From Asterochloris sp. CNOR1 (taxonomy: Eukaryota; Chlorophyta; Trebouxiophyceae; Trebouxiales; Trebouxiaceae): 64,000 nt of DNA. Under the pieces are notes generated by a model, which was given only the letters and a program-made list of their open reading frames with translations, did no database searches and was not told the origin of the DNA. The stretch's first letter is position 1. Each line of letters starts with the position of its first letter. The stretch is from assembly GCA_963969365.1 (NCBI GenBank), contig OZ017757.1, positions 2,696,498-2,760,497 of the forward strand. The letters are read 5' to 3'. Positions 36,701 through 48,100 of the stretch are shown here, in pieces. The position numbers and the translations under genes were made by a program.

Positions 36701-39290
36701 CCGGTTTCTCTGTGCTGGGTTTGCATGTCAACCTCTCCATCTATGCCATGCATGAGACTGCCCTGTGAGGGCAGCAGAGCAGCACTAAAACCCACCGTCT
36801 GCATGGTGCGGGGCAGGCAGTTGTCCAGCAGACCTCCCCCTGGGCCTGGCGCTGCATCCAGCACAGCCTTTAACCCCATGCCCTCTGGCCCTGCGCTGCG
36901 CAGCGCTGCAATTGCCATCGCCTTGCACGTGGCCGACTGGAGCTGAGCGGCCGAGTCCTGCAGCGTAGCATGCAATCTGGCAGTGTTGTCCACCTCTGCA
37001 TGCAGCAGGGGGGGCCAGCCGCACATGCACTGCCCCTGTAGTATGCAGGCTGCAGCACACAATGCCTTCAGCAGCAGTGTGCTGCAGCAGGAAATTAGTT
37101 TGTTTCATTGTCTGCAGGCATGCTGCATTGGTGTCTTGAGGTAACACTGCCAGGTTCCACATGCTGACGAGAGCTCCATATATGTGAAGCATCTGCAGGC
37201 ATTCCCTGGTACTTGCTGCTCCACAATGTTCCAACAAGCCTGCAATGCCGCAGTCTCTGCCTCACGTGATGTGCTTCGCCTTCGCCCCCGCTCTCTTCCT
37301 CCGAGTCGCTGCTGCCATGCGCAGAGCTAGCCCCTGAAGCTGCCTTGTCGTCCTCATCATCCCGCTCAGCTGCCTCATCGTAGACAAAGTCGTCTGCACC
37401 AGAGCCGCCGGTACAGGCCCAGGCACGTGCGCGTGCACTGCTGGTGGTCACGCGGTAGCGCTTGCGCTCGGCAGTACTGTGGGGGCCTGCACGAGCATCA
37501 TGAGAGATTGCAGCTTGGCATTATTGTTGACAATGTTCCCCAATGGAGTGCATATCTGCATCGTCGGCCCTATGCCGCCCTGCACTGGAAACTCGACTGT
37601 CATTTGCTCTGCCACTGAAGACTATGGCAATGTGCACAGGTGCAGGCATTCATAGTGCCGCACAGGGGCTCTGCGACTAATTTGTCTTTGGCAATGAAGC
37701 GGCTCTGCTGGTGATGGCGACTGCCCTACTGCAGGTGCGCTTTCTGACATAGCACTCTGAGCATGACTGCAATGTCATTGCACAGCAGTGCAAAGGACCA
37801 GCAGTTTGGATAGTGAATCCCTGGCATAGCTGGCAGCTCTGTGCCGTGAGGGTCCCCACCTGAGGTGCGCTTGCCCTTGAGCACCCTGGGCGACACAGCG
37901 ACCGGCTTGGACAGCGCGTCTGCCACATCCCTGGGTATCTCGGCAGGCAGCTGGAAGCGCAGCTGCAGGTCGGGCCGCACACGCCACAGAATCCTTCCGC
38001 CCTGGTGCTCCAACTGTTCTGCCACCTGCGGCGCATCCGTGCTATTTGCATGGCCTCCACATACCAGGGGCTGGGCGTACTTGCAGAGGCAGCAATGTGG
38101 ACCCACCATGTTGCCAACCATACAGCGCATGTTCTCCACTGTGAGGAGGACAGTCACCATTTTTGAAAGGAGATGTGGATATGCCGTCTGTCGCGACGCC
38201 TGCAAGCAACACCTGCGCAGCTGCTGCATCACAGCCGTACCTGAGACAGCCACAGGATCACAGCGGCCTTCGGCAGCTTGGTCCGGGGGGCAGCGCCCAG
38301 CACGACGGACGCCTGCTGTGGCCGGCCAGTTGCCTCCGCTGCTGCCTGGAGATCCATTACAGCTTGAGCAGCCGCATCAAGCGACAGCACTCCGTGATGA
38401 AGTAGCTGCAGTGCAGGCCCCTCCAGCGTCTTTGGGAACTGCAGGTAGGCCACGCAGAAAGCTATTGGCAGCAGCAGGTGTCTGCTGCTGAAAGAGTGTT
38501 GCACTGCAGGGCCACTAGAATTATGCTGCAGTGCAGGGCCACTGTTACCTGAGGCAGGCAGCCAACTTTGTAATAGCTACAGCCATGCAGAGTATGCTGG
38601 CACGTTGCAGTCACAGCCCTCCAGCAGTTTGCAGGAGGCACAGGGATGGGAGCATGCCATCAGCGACCAAATGGCCTCTCCTGGCCTGTCCCGGAGACGC
38701 CGTTCAGCAAAATGGGAAATAAAGCAGGGAGCAGGTTGTCTGTCAAACACCAGGCGGGCATGTCCTCTGTACAGGGATGCACTTTTCATGCAGCTGCCTG
38801 CACTTGTTGCGCAGCGCGCCTGCAGCTGCCAGGGCGAGCGGGCACACAGGCTGCTGCAGCAACAGCCACAAAAGGCACAAATGTTGCCATCTCTGGCACC
38901 ATGGAGCAGCATGCAGCATGGTCCAAGAATCTGCCCTCTGACCTTTGATCTGGCAGGGCAGCGCTCAGAGACACATGTAGGCGGCACACGGGCTCATGTG
39001 GCCAACATTGGTTCTTGTTGGATTTTGCATCACAGCATGCCACAGACCTGTTGGAGTAGGGATCTGGCTGATGCCTCTGCCCGGCACGCCTGCTCAAAGG
39101 TGAGATTATTCTTTTTGGGCTCAAACACGCTCCCCCATTGCCTGCTCCTGTTGCGCCTCTGCAGCTGAATATAGATTGAATAATCTGATGTGGCTTCTCC
39201 AGTGGCCCTGAGCAGGTAAACGTCTCTGCCGTTCAATGTAGCCCAGTCTTTAGGAATGGGAGTGAAAGGCACTCCATTGAGGGTGGGCAT
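24794..39290 (-). CDS. ACF1/BAZ1A-like remodeller accessory protein: WAC, HARE-HTH, DDT, WHIM, CXXC
   Basis: Exons (minus order): 39048-39290, 38241-38438, 37860-38025, 37266-37486, 36796-36957, 36173-36433, 35597-35805, 35322-35405, 34885-34955, 33344-34647, 32475-32698, 32080-32206, 31521-31735, 30611-30758, 30319-30414, 29470-29618, 28830-28994, 28341-28437, 27560-27755, 26891-27007, 26350-26464, 25683-25837, 25463-25532, one unresolved exon near 25100, 24794-25015; about 1690 residues. The WAC module spans ~1-147 (MPTLNGVPFTPIPKDW; FPKTLEGPALQLLHHG). HARE-HTH lies at ~277-417 (FLEVSQGLYVLR). DDT begins at ~560 (LLYVADFLTQFGRVLG) and a ~370-residue low-complexity insert precedes WPEVLRRYI. 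WHIM1 is at ~1040-1090, and WHIM2/WSD at ~1243-1348 (APLGWDRHHRSYWWGFGG). A CXXC finger lies at ~1505-1523 (RRGDRCGYCHTCLNPHLKKPC). The C-terminus is basic. By family, WAC-DDT-WHIM proteins partner ISWI ATPases in nucleosome spacing; CXXC suggests CpG binding. The intron after 27560 has a GC donor. Confidence 0.88.
33500..33800 (-). repeat. In-frame ~17-residue coding repeat inside the ACF1-like protein
   Basis: Within the long exon 33344-34647, about seven degenerate copies of a unit like AAEGRQSPVQQLHLP follow each other, period about 51 bp. It sits in the low-complexity insert that interrupts the DDT region and is probably disordered. Variation between copies is mostly substitutions that keep the frame. 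Confidence 0.8.
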
Positions 39291-39594
39291 GCTGGGGGAG
39301 GGACCTGAAAGAAGAACTCAGACAGGCAGACAGGTCAGGCCGGCCATCGTCAAGCGCATTACATGCGCTCCGGTCCTTTAAATTTCCAACAGAAGCGTTT
39401 ATGCTGTTTCCATATTTCACACATGAAGCTTTCTAGCCGACTTTGGTGGGGATGGAAGGCGTGCCGACAGCACAGCAACCCTTTCCAATGAACACCTCTC
39501 CTCTACAAAAATCTGGCATCCTGCCCTAAATTCAGGACTGCTCTCAAGCAGCCGCTTTGAGGCCTCCAGCAGCTTGCCAGGAAGGGGCAGGGTC
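39291..39594. promoter_or_regulatory. Divergent promoter between the ACF1-like and membrane-protein genes
   Basis: About 300 bp lie between start codons at 39290 (minus) and 39595 (plus). It contains an AT-richer stretch at about 39355-39420, unlike the GC-rich surroundings, which is a plausible core promoter zone. No specific motif is recognised. Confidence 0.4.
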
Positions 39595-42500
39595 ATGGAG
39601 GAGCCATATGCCCTTGAGGAGGAAGCAGGTGCCTTGCTGGGCGGGGGATGCTGCCTGAACAGTGCATGGCCGCCACTCACGCTGCAGGTGTGTCTGCAAG
39701 CAGTGCCTCACATCCCTGGCGTTTGTCTTGCAGCCTCCCCGAGGTTGGGCCTGCTGCAAGGGCAGGCGTTGTCCAGTGACCCTGCCTCCAACAGAGCCCG
39801 CAACAAGAAGGAAGCCTTCGACGTGGAGCATGGTGGGGCTCTTGGCAATGCAGCAGCGATGGGGCTTGTGGCCTGGCATGTGCTGCTTGGCCAGGTGCAT
39901 CGCCGCACGGCCCTCCCAGGGTGGCTGTATCAGTGAAGGCTGGATACATGCATGCTGCTGGAGGCATGCCTGCTGCTGGGAAGACTGCCCGCCGAGCTTG
40001 GTGTACCATCCTCAATAAAAAGCAGCAGAGGTCGAACCAAGCCCCAAGTGCTGTCAAGCATGCTTGCTGCTGAGTGAAGTGCGCTGACTTGATCCTGGGG
40101 CATCACTTTGCTGCAATGCTTGTGGCACAGGGGCTGCTGTCCCAACTGCATCCTCACTGACACAGCCTCTGTGCAGACCTCCATTACATTTGCCTGCAGG
40201 ACAACGCAGGAGCAGCAGCGACGGAGAACGCATCACAGCAGTGCCGCAGGACAAGTCTCAGCTTAGCTTGCTTAAGCGACCATCCCTGCATGAGAGCGAC
40301 CACCACGCCATTGCTGCGGCCCTGAACATCCCCGAGAAGAAGAAGGGCGCCGAGTGGGGTTAGTCATGCAGCACAGCAGTGTGTGCTGTGGGTTTGAATG
40401 GCAGCATTGGATGTGCCCGTGTGCTTGTCGTGGTGGCTATGGGGGGTGCCCCACCCTTCACAGCCTGCTGGTTGCCCTGTGTGCTCAGCCTGGATGCAAA
40501 CTGGGGTGCATGGTGTGGGGACTGACAGGGGTGAGCTGTGCTGCACAGCCTGCTGGTTTCTCAGCTGGAAGTACCCAGACTGCTTGTCAGGGGACGTGAG
40601 TGGGTGGGAGCCACAGCCTCCTCTGTGCATGGGGTGCGCCATGCCAGTGGCAGCTGTGACAACGGAGCCCACATGAGCGGCTCTGAGTGGCCACTGTTCA
40701 AAGTCTTGCTCTTTGATTGCCCTGTGGTTGTCCAGGGTGCGTCTTGCAAGGCCTACGCAGGGTGAGCTGCAGCCAGGGAGTGTGCTCTATTTGTTTGTTG
40801 CTTCTGGAATGGCCTGCAGTGGTGTAGGGTACCTGACGCAGTGCCTGCACAGGGTGAGCTGCAGCCAGACTGGGCGGCACTGGAGTGCAGAGAGCCAGGC
40901 TTTGCGGCAGCACAGCTGACTGCTGGGTGATGGGGGCTGCAGTGCGGAAAAACCTGTTCTTCGCGGCTGCACTGGCCTTGCGGCAGCATTGCCCTATGTC
41001 ATGGGATGTCTGAGGAGTAGTCAAACAGAGCAGTTAGAGCTCAACAGCTTCCCTGGTGGGCCGCTTTTACCCATCAATGCACATGCTAAATGTTGCCGCT
41101 GTCAATCAGGAGGGATTTCTGCATGAGCGCTGTATGGCGTCCAGTCCAATATTGGTTCTGCTATCTGCCCTGCAGATATGAATGAGCTTGACCAGTTTGA
41201 CAGAATGATCAATTGGTGAGTGCAGCCTGCCTACTCTACCAGACGTGCTGCATTCTGGGTCAGCTGCTGCACCGCTGCAAGCTGCTGGTGCTCAGCACCT
41301 CTGCCCTGCCGGCCCTAGTGATCACGGGGTGCAGCCGCCTGGCACGCTTGGTGCACCCCCCCAGTGCTTGGCTGATCCCTGGTGCTGCCCTCGAGCTCGA
41401 AAGATGCAGCCAGATGGCCTGTCTGATGCTGCTGCCAGAAGCACAGCCAGATGGCCTGCTTGATGCAGCTGCCAAGCGCTTGTCTGGTCTCTGGTGCTGT
41501 GTTTCAGCTGACCTGGTGCCACAGGCTAGTGCCCGAACAACCTCTGCTGCAGGATGATCATCACATACATTGCCTGCCTTACGCTGGGATGGGGCCTGCT
41601 ACTGTTTGACTACCTATGGAACAGGGGCCACAAAGTGCACGACCAAGAGCCCTACCGGAACGATGCGGTTGTCATTGGGGGCGCCTCTGCTGTGCTGTCA
41701 CCAATCATTCAGTGGGGCCACACCATCCTCAACTCGCGCAGGACGCGGAAGGTGGGAGCCACATGCATGTGCCCCTGCAGTTCTGCTGCAGATCATGCAG
41801 TGCTAAAACCACCATCCTTGATGTATTAGGACCAAGAAGTGTGGGTGGTCATTTGCAGATGTGTGCATGAGCTCCTGCATTGCTGTTGCCAATTCCTTAG
41901 TGGGCAGTCGCTTTCCTCAACTCGTGCAAGAAACGGAAGGTGGCATGGGCCTCTGGAGCGCTGTTGCGAGTTGTTCTGTGGAACATTCCTCAACTCGCGC
42001 AAGACGTGAGCGGTGTACTGCATTGCAGCAGGGGGAGCAGGCATGTGCAGCCATTGAGCCCTCCCCAAAGTACTGAGAACAGGGTGACCACCTGTAGGGC
42101 CATGTGTGAGTGACATGACAATTGTGCACAGTGGGGTCTCTGCGGTGCTGGCCCTCATCATCCTGTGGGTTGCGCGTCGTCTTCAACTTGTGCAAACCCC
42201 GGAAGGCGGGGCTATGCACAGCCATGTGCATGCGCTTTGTTGCGCTATGCTGCAGAATCTGCAGCGTTGTGGCGGGGACAGCTGTGCTAACTGTCATCAT
42301 CCAGTGGTTGCACATCTGCAACGTGCACAAGACTTGCAGAGCAGCCATATGCACAAGCAAACAGCAAGGACTTGCTGCGCCTGTGGTGGCACCCCTGCAC
42401 TCTTGTTGCCCATCTGTCAGTGCCGCCAACAATGTGAAGATCAGGAAGGTGAGCACATGATGGGGGCCCATGTGCAGCTAGCTGCGTGTATGTGTTGACT

Positions 42501-43828
42501 CTGTGGGTTTCAAGATACTGCAGTGCTGTTGCCAATCACTCAGCGAGTGCCACTACCCTTTGCACCAGACAAGTGATGCGCGCGCAGTCCATCGCAGTCT
42601 GTGCAGACAGTCTACCATGCCCTCAGGGTTTGTCCCCAGCTGCGAGGCTGGCGCCGTCCTTACACTGAGTTCTGAGGCAGGCAGCCCTCCTGATGTGCAT
42701 GGGGCTGAGCGGGCAGATTTGTCAGCAACATGCAGCAGCAATGCAGCAGTGCAGCGCTGTTGCTCACAAGGATGGAAGGCTGAAGGCCAGCAGTACAGGG
42801 GTGCTTTCAGCCAGCAATTTGCAGTCCTGGAGGAGGCAGCGTTGGCGGTCGTCACCGCCAGTCCTCAGTCTTGCCCAAGCAGACCAGCGTTAAATTCTGC
42901 ATTGTCTTGCTGTGCAGGCCAGCGAGGTGGCTAACAAGCGGTTTGTGTTCTTCGTGGCCATGTGGATCACATATGTGACCATTGTGCTGACATCAACAGC
43001 TGTAGCCACCATCCGCTTCCTGATGCACGAGGATGGCAGCCTCCACGTCTTCATCACAACCACCAGCAACCACCTGGCAAGTCTGGGTGCAGCTGCCTGC
43101 CCTGGCATGCTGCTGCTGCCCTGGCCCAGGTTCTGGCTCCTCTGCTGCATATCTTCTTCACAATCACCAGCAACCACCTGGTCAGGGCCATGAGACTGGC
43201 GCGTCTCTCTGCACAGCATGCTGCTGCCGCACAGTTGCTGCCTTTCCAGGAGCGTGTGTCAACACAACCACCAGCAACCATTGGGTGAGGGCCCTGAGTG
43301 TTGCGCATTTGTTTGCACAGCACGCAATGCTGGCTGAGCTGCTGCTTTCATCCACCTGGTGAGCCTGGCGCATCTGTCACACTGCACAGCCTGCTGAGAC
43401 AGCATCAGTGCTCAAATTAGCAGCCAGCCACCGCCTGGCAAGGCTGCATGTGTCACGCGGCATCCTGCTGGCTTGTCAGTGTTGGCTCCTCCTCGGCATG
43501 TCTCCACCCCAATGACTGGCATTTGACTCAAGCAGCGCCCATCTGCTTCTCTTTGTGCTCGGCATGCTGCTGCACATCAGGGAAGCGGCCCAGCCCAGCC
43601 TGTAGCATCTCCCTGCAGCACGCTGCTGCACATCTGGTGGGGGGCCTGAGCTGAGGTGCAGCCTCTCAACAGGCCCATGCATCAACTGAAGAACAGCCTG
43701 CCTGACCAAGCCAGGCCCCTCTGCTGCAGGTGGTGGCTCGCATCAGCGCATCCATGATCTCCTGGACCTCAGGCAAGCTGTTCATACGGTGGTACAGGGC
43801 TAAGCTGTCAGCAGGGCCCATGTTCTGA
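39595..43828 (+). CDS. Multi-pass membrane protein of unknown function
   Basis: Six exons (39595-39628, 40200-40358, 41176-41215, 41553-41751, 42918-43076, 43730-43828) total 690 nt, 229 residues. The cytosolic-looking N-terminus is Ser/Arg-rich, with KRPSLHESDHHAIAAALNIP. Three hydrophobic segments follow: ~79-98 (MIITYIACLTLGWGLLLFDY), ~115-135 and ~152-178 (FVFFVAMWITYVTIVLTSTA). A weaker stretch precedes the basic end FIRWYRAKLSAGPMF. The acidic linker DMNELDQFDRMINW precedes the first segment. I do not recognise the family. The donor after 43076 is gcaagt, a GC-AG intron. Introns 41752-42917 and 43077-43729 hold multiple diverged copies of the preceding exon ends. Exon 1 rests on one phase-compatible ATG and is the least certain part. 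Confidence 0.72.
41752..42917 (+). repeat. Intron built from diverged copies of the preceding exon's 3' end
   Basis: The exon ends 'ctcaactcgcgcaggacgcg' followed by gaag and a GT donor. Related blocks recur at about 41850-41950, 41975-42005, 42120-42230, 42260-42350 and 42390-42460. The 42120-42230 copy aligns over roughly 110 bp, from the region encoding SAVLSPIIQW through the donor into the intron. Copies are heavily mutated and carry frame breaks. Confidence 0.75.
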
Positions 43829-44047
43829 TCTTGCTTTAAGAGGACTTTCTCCTTTATAGTTGCTGTGGGATGGGCTCAGCACCTTGAGCCAACAACTTCG
43901 AACCCCCCTGCCCTTTGGAACCGATTCAAGACCTAACCCTGGCAGCCGTTCGGCTGCATTAAATAGAAACAAATAAGCCGCCCCCGGCACGACACCCACC
44001 TGAGCCAGAAGCCCAGAGCAGGCCACAGCAGATCACACACCTGCAAC
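43829..44047. promoter_or_regulatory. Promoter region of ribosomal protein gene
   Basis: This 219-bp gap between the membrane protein's stop and the eS27 start must contain the eS27 promoter and 5' UTR. An AT-rich stretch at 43958-43978 (cattaaatagaaacaaataa) lies about 75 bp before the ATG. No gene is seen. Confidence 0.4.
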
Positions 44048-44394
44048 ATGGTGCTGGCAGCAGACATTGATCTGTTGCACCCTCCCAAGGAGGTGGAGCA
44101 GCAGAAGCACAAGCTGAAGCGCCTGGTCCAGTCCCCCAACAGCTACTTCATGGACGTCAAATGCCAGGGTTGCTTCAACATTACCACAGTCTTCAGCCAC
44201 AGCCAGACTGTGGTCACCTGCACAAACTGCAGCACCATCCTCTGCACACCCACTGGTGAGCTGCTGCCTGCTTCTTGATGCTCTGATCTGCGGCTTAGGC
44301 ACTCACGGGCATGCTGCTGAACATCTGCCTGAAATTTGCAGGTGGCAAGGCCAGGCTCACTGAGGGCTGCAGCTTCAGGAGGAAGGGCGACTAG
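44048..44394 (+). CDS. RPS27: 40S ribosomal protein S27 (eS27)
   Basis: Two exons, 44048-44255 and 44342-44394, encode 86 residues, the normal family length. The protein begins [10 protein letters not shown], contains [19 protein letters not shown] and [15 protein letters not shown], and ends [17 protein letters not shown]. Cys39, Cys42, Cys58 and Cys61 form the C4 zinc-binding site. It is a structural component of the small ribosomal subunit. The single intron splits a Gly codon after PTG. Compared with its neighbours the gene is compact. Identity is certain. Confidence 0.98.
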
Positions 44395-44579
44395 GCGAAA
44401 TTCCCCCAGACCACGCAGCACCGATAGCAAACGCAGCGAGAAGCGGAACGATGAGCAGCCCAGCAGCAAAGCTGTTGTACCATCATTGTGGCTAGCAGTC
44501 AGCCACCTTCTTCAAGCAGCACCAAGCTTTTGTTCTAGCAGTTCTGTCCTGCTCTGCCCAACACAGACATGCTGTCACA

Positions 44580-44584
44580 TGTAA
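44580..44584 (+). terminator. TGTAA poly(A) signal of RPS27
   Basis: TGTAA lies 186 nt after the RPS27 stop codon, a typical distance for the chlorophyte polyadenylation signal. Confidence 0.5.
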
Positions 44585-44599
44585 TGCCCTGCATGCAGC

Positions 44600-45150
44600 A
44601 AGCTGCATGCTTATGAAATCTGCCCCCTGGGCGGCTCCTGGTCTGGTGCTCATGGCAGGGCAATCTGGTACCTTACCCATGGAAAGTGAGCTGGACATTA
44701 TGGAGCTCAGGGGTTTTGCAGCAGGCAGTCAGGCATGCTGCTGCAGGCAGCCCTGGAAGTGAAGTGTTTCAGGAGGCAGCAGCACCTGGTGTGAATGTCA
44801 CCCTCAGGGGAGGCTGCAGGCTGTGCTTGCACGTGACGGCGCTCAAGTCAAGTGTGGCAGGGGAGGAGGTGTACCAATGCAGGGGGATGCGCCAGACTGT
44901 GCTGCCTGTGCAGGGTCAATGCAAACCAGCAGAGGATCAATGAATTGCAACAAAATGGGGCAGCTGACTGATACTGTCCATCTGTATAGTGCTTTGTTCA
45001 AAACCAGAAGTTCTACAGCTTATGTTCTGCTGTGCTCGTCACATCCAGCTTTTGGACCGATATAGCCATGGCTATCTGTGCAGGCCTTCCATAGCCAAGC
45101 TTCCAGCTTTGTGCATTGTGTGCGGGCACAGACGCTGTCCACAGCCCTGT
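44600..45150. other. Convergent intergenic region
   Basis: About 550 bp lie between the RPS27 3' end and the stop of the minus-strand prolyl 4-hydroxylase. It should hold the latter's 3' UTR. I found no TGTAA on the minus strand here and no exon chain. Confidence 0.35.
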
Positions 45151-48100
45151 TCACTCATCCACTTCATCCAGAGCCAGGAACCCAGCGTTCACGCGATTAC
45201 GCTTGCGGCACTCCAGGTCCTCGGAGGCACAGAGCTCGCAGGCGCCACAGCTGGCTCGGCAGCGTCCCAGGTTGAAGCTGTCCCCGCTCATGTACAGCGG
45301 GTTCTTGTCGCACTCCCCATCCTTTGCCCAGGAGGCGCACAGCTGGTGGGTGTCCACGCAATCCTCTGGGCTGTCATTCACCAGCTGCAGGGAACAAGGA
45401 GAGGGCTGTAGTGTGAAAGATGCTGCTCGTTCTGTCCTTGAAGCCCAGGAGGCGCAAGGCTTGTGGTGGCCATGCGGTTGTCCGGACCATGTCTTGCGAT
45501 CTGCAGGGGGCAGCAGAGCAGATCACTGGCAGTGCGAGGCGCAGCTGATCACTGCGGCAGTGCCTACACCCTTGCATGGTGTCTCCCCTGATGTGCAGGC
45601 CAGCATAGAGAGCTGATGCGGGTGACCAGGCGCACCTTTGCGTGCTCTTAGTCCTGCAGGAGGCAGGCCTAAACAATTTTGGATGGTCCTTGGCATGTAA
45701 AGGCTTCATAATGATAATGCATCAGCTACCTGCCTCCACAGGCAGAGGACGATGTGCCGCAGCAGCAGATTGTGGCAGGCCAGGACTTGCAGTGCCGTCT
45801 GAAGTGCAGGTCCTCACAAATCTTCTCTAGGCTCCTGGCCCGCCTGTGTACCTCATACCCCCACTGGAAACTTCAGGTGGCGAAGAAAAGCCAAGGCACA
45901 AGCGCCAGACAAGTGTTACAGGCCTGGATTGAAGCCGCCAGCGGGATGTAGACACTAGCTTGCTCACCTCAACTGGGGTAGTGATGTTGAGCCACTCTGG
46001 GTGGAAGGGCCCGCTGTGGACCCACTTAGTTGCTGTCCATTTGGTGCCTTTGATGATGGGGCACCCAGTGTGCATTGATGTGGGGTCCTGCGTCTTGCCG
46101 TCTGGGCCCAAGCTGTAAAACAGTAGGGCGTCTCCTGCACACAGGAAGGTGCAGAAACTGTGGACATGGTGAATGTGAAATTGAAGTGAAAGTGAGCAGG
46201 ACTCGTTCCACCCGTGCACAGCCTCTGCTGCAGGAGCACGCCGGATTTTCACAGCCCTGCCTCATCCGCTGCATGAGGGCATGCCAGGCTGCCCAAGCCC
46301 AGCAGTAGAACACAGGCTGGCCGCCCTGATCAGCAGGGCGTCCCCTGCACACAGGAAGGCCAGCTGTGATATAATTGAGCAGCAGGGCTCATGCTCAGAA
46401 GCATGGCCCAGGCTGGTCGCTGCATTATAGAGGGGTGTCTTCTGGCTTGCTCTCAGCAGCAGGGCGTTTCCCTGCCCACAGGACCACGCTGAAGTGGTTG
46501 GAGCTTGCGCATTGCAGCATCGGCCCTGGGGCTGTGCTGGCACAGGGGAACACACATCCATTTCAGGGTGCAAGGACTTCCCCTGCTCCCTGTGCATGCT
46601 GCAGCACGTGTCCACTCTTGCCTGGTCACAACAACAAGAGCAGGTGCTTGGCCACAGCATCTGCTGCTCTCTGGTCGCACTGGGGAGCCTGCGGCAGAGG
46701 GCAGCACCTGTGCAGCTCATTCTGATGGTCACCTTTTTTGGGCTTCATGGCTACGTGGTCTTCTGCGCAGGGCGAGAAGGGGCCAAAGTGTTCCCTGAGC
46801 GCAGGGTCAACCCACTCCGAGTTCTGCAGCACGGCAGGGTCTGTGTGTCAGCAGGCAGAGCTGGCTTTGCAGACCAGGCACAGGGCACTTCAGCAGCTGT
46901 TGCAGGCTGCACAGGTAGTCATAGTTCAGCCAACACCAGGTGCGCAGGCAGCACAGGCTGGGCCGAAAGCTCATTTTTGCCCACAGAGACATGCTTCCTT
47001 TGGGCGCTCTGGGACCAAGTGTAAGGCTCAAGAATGGCGTCCAGCAGCAAGCCCTCCAGAAATTGTATGGCAGGCTGGGATGCAGCAGCAGTTGTCAGTG
47101 CCTCGGGGGGTGCAGGCAAGGCTGACCTCAGGAAAGGCAGTTTCGCCGCCTTCAAGGGTGACGTTTGAGAGGTCTGCAGGCATGGGGCAGTCATGAGGCG
47201 TGTTTATGTCCATGCTCTACATCTATGCTCTACAAATGCCACCCCTGAGCGCTCCTGAAGCTGCAGGTTCAAAGGTCCAGCAACACCTCACACACAGGCC
47301 ATAGCATCTGAGCTCCTCCGCCGTTTCCTCCCATGTCTCAGCTTGCTGGCGCACAGCTGGCTGAGACGCAGCCCGTCATTGGGTTTGCCATGCCAAGGGC
47401 TTTGCACAGAGCAAAGTGGCCGCGCAAAACATCTTCAGAGCAAGCCTTTGAAACGTCTGCTGGGCAATGTAGGAGGGCGCTAATGTTGGCTTGCAGGCAG
47501 AATGGCTTGCAGGCCACAACACCTTAGCATGGCACATGGTCCTCCCACTCACACATGAGCACCGTGGCCAATCGCGGTGTGTCCTCGATCAGGCTGTCGT
47601 AGTGCGCACCATACTTCTGGCCCACCCCATAGCGCAGGATCTGCAAGTCCTCCTGGTGATCAACGCCCTGAAGCAGGAGGTAAGGTGCCCTGGCCGTTGT
47701 GCTGACAATTCACACGTAGTGGGCAAAAACTCTTTCATTCTGCCTGTGTGCACCTGCGAACTCATATGTTGTGATGCATCCTTGTTGGGCAGGTGAGAGG
47801 CTGTGCATGCAGCCAGCAGGCTGCACAGGCCAGGGTTCCACATGCAGCCGCTGCACTGGCAACAAAGGCATTGCGCTGCATCTGAGCCGTATCTGTCTGT
47901 GTGCTGCTCCTGATTGTACCCGGCATGGCACTTTCAGCCAAGCCAGAAAGCACAGGCTGCAAAGAGACTGCATGCTTGGCAGCTGAATCAGGTCTGGGAT
48001 GCACATACTGTGGCTTGTGAATTAGCAGAGGCTGGAACCATGAGTCCAAGACTCACCAACATGGTCCAGTTGGCCAGACGCTGCTCAACTTGGGTGATCA

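Noticed and set aside
39417-40057. Minus-strand ORFs suggesting an upstream exon of the ACF1-like gene or another gene
   Set aside because: WAC domain already starts with a good ATG at 39290; these frames overlap each other and the first exon of the divergent gene, with no consistent splice chain.
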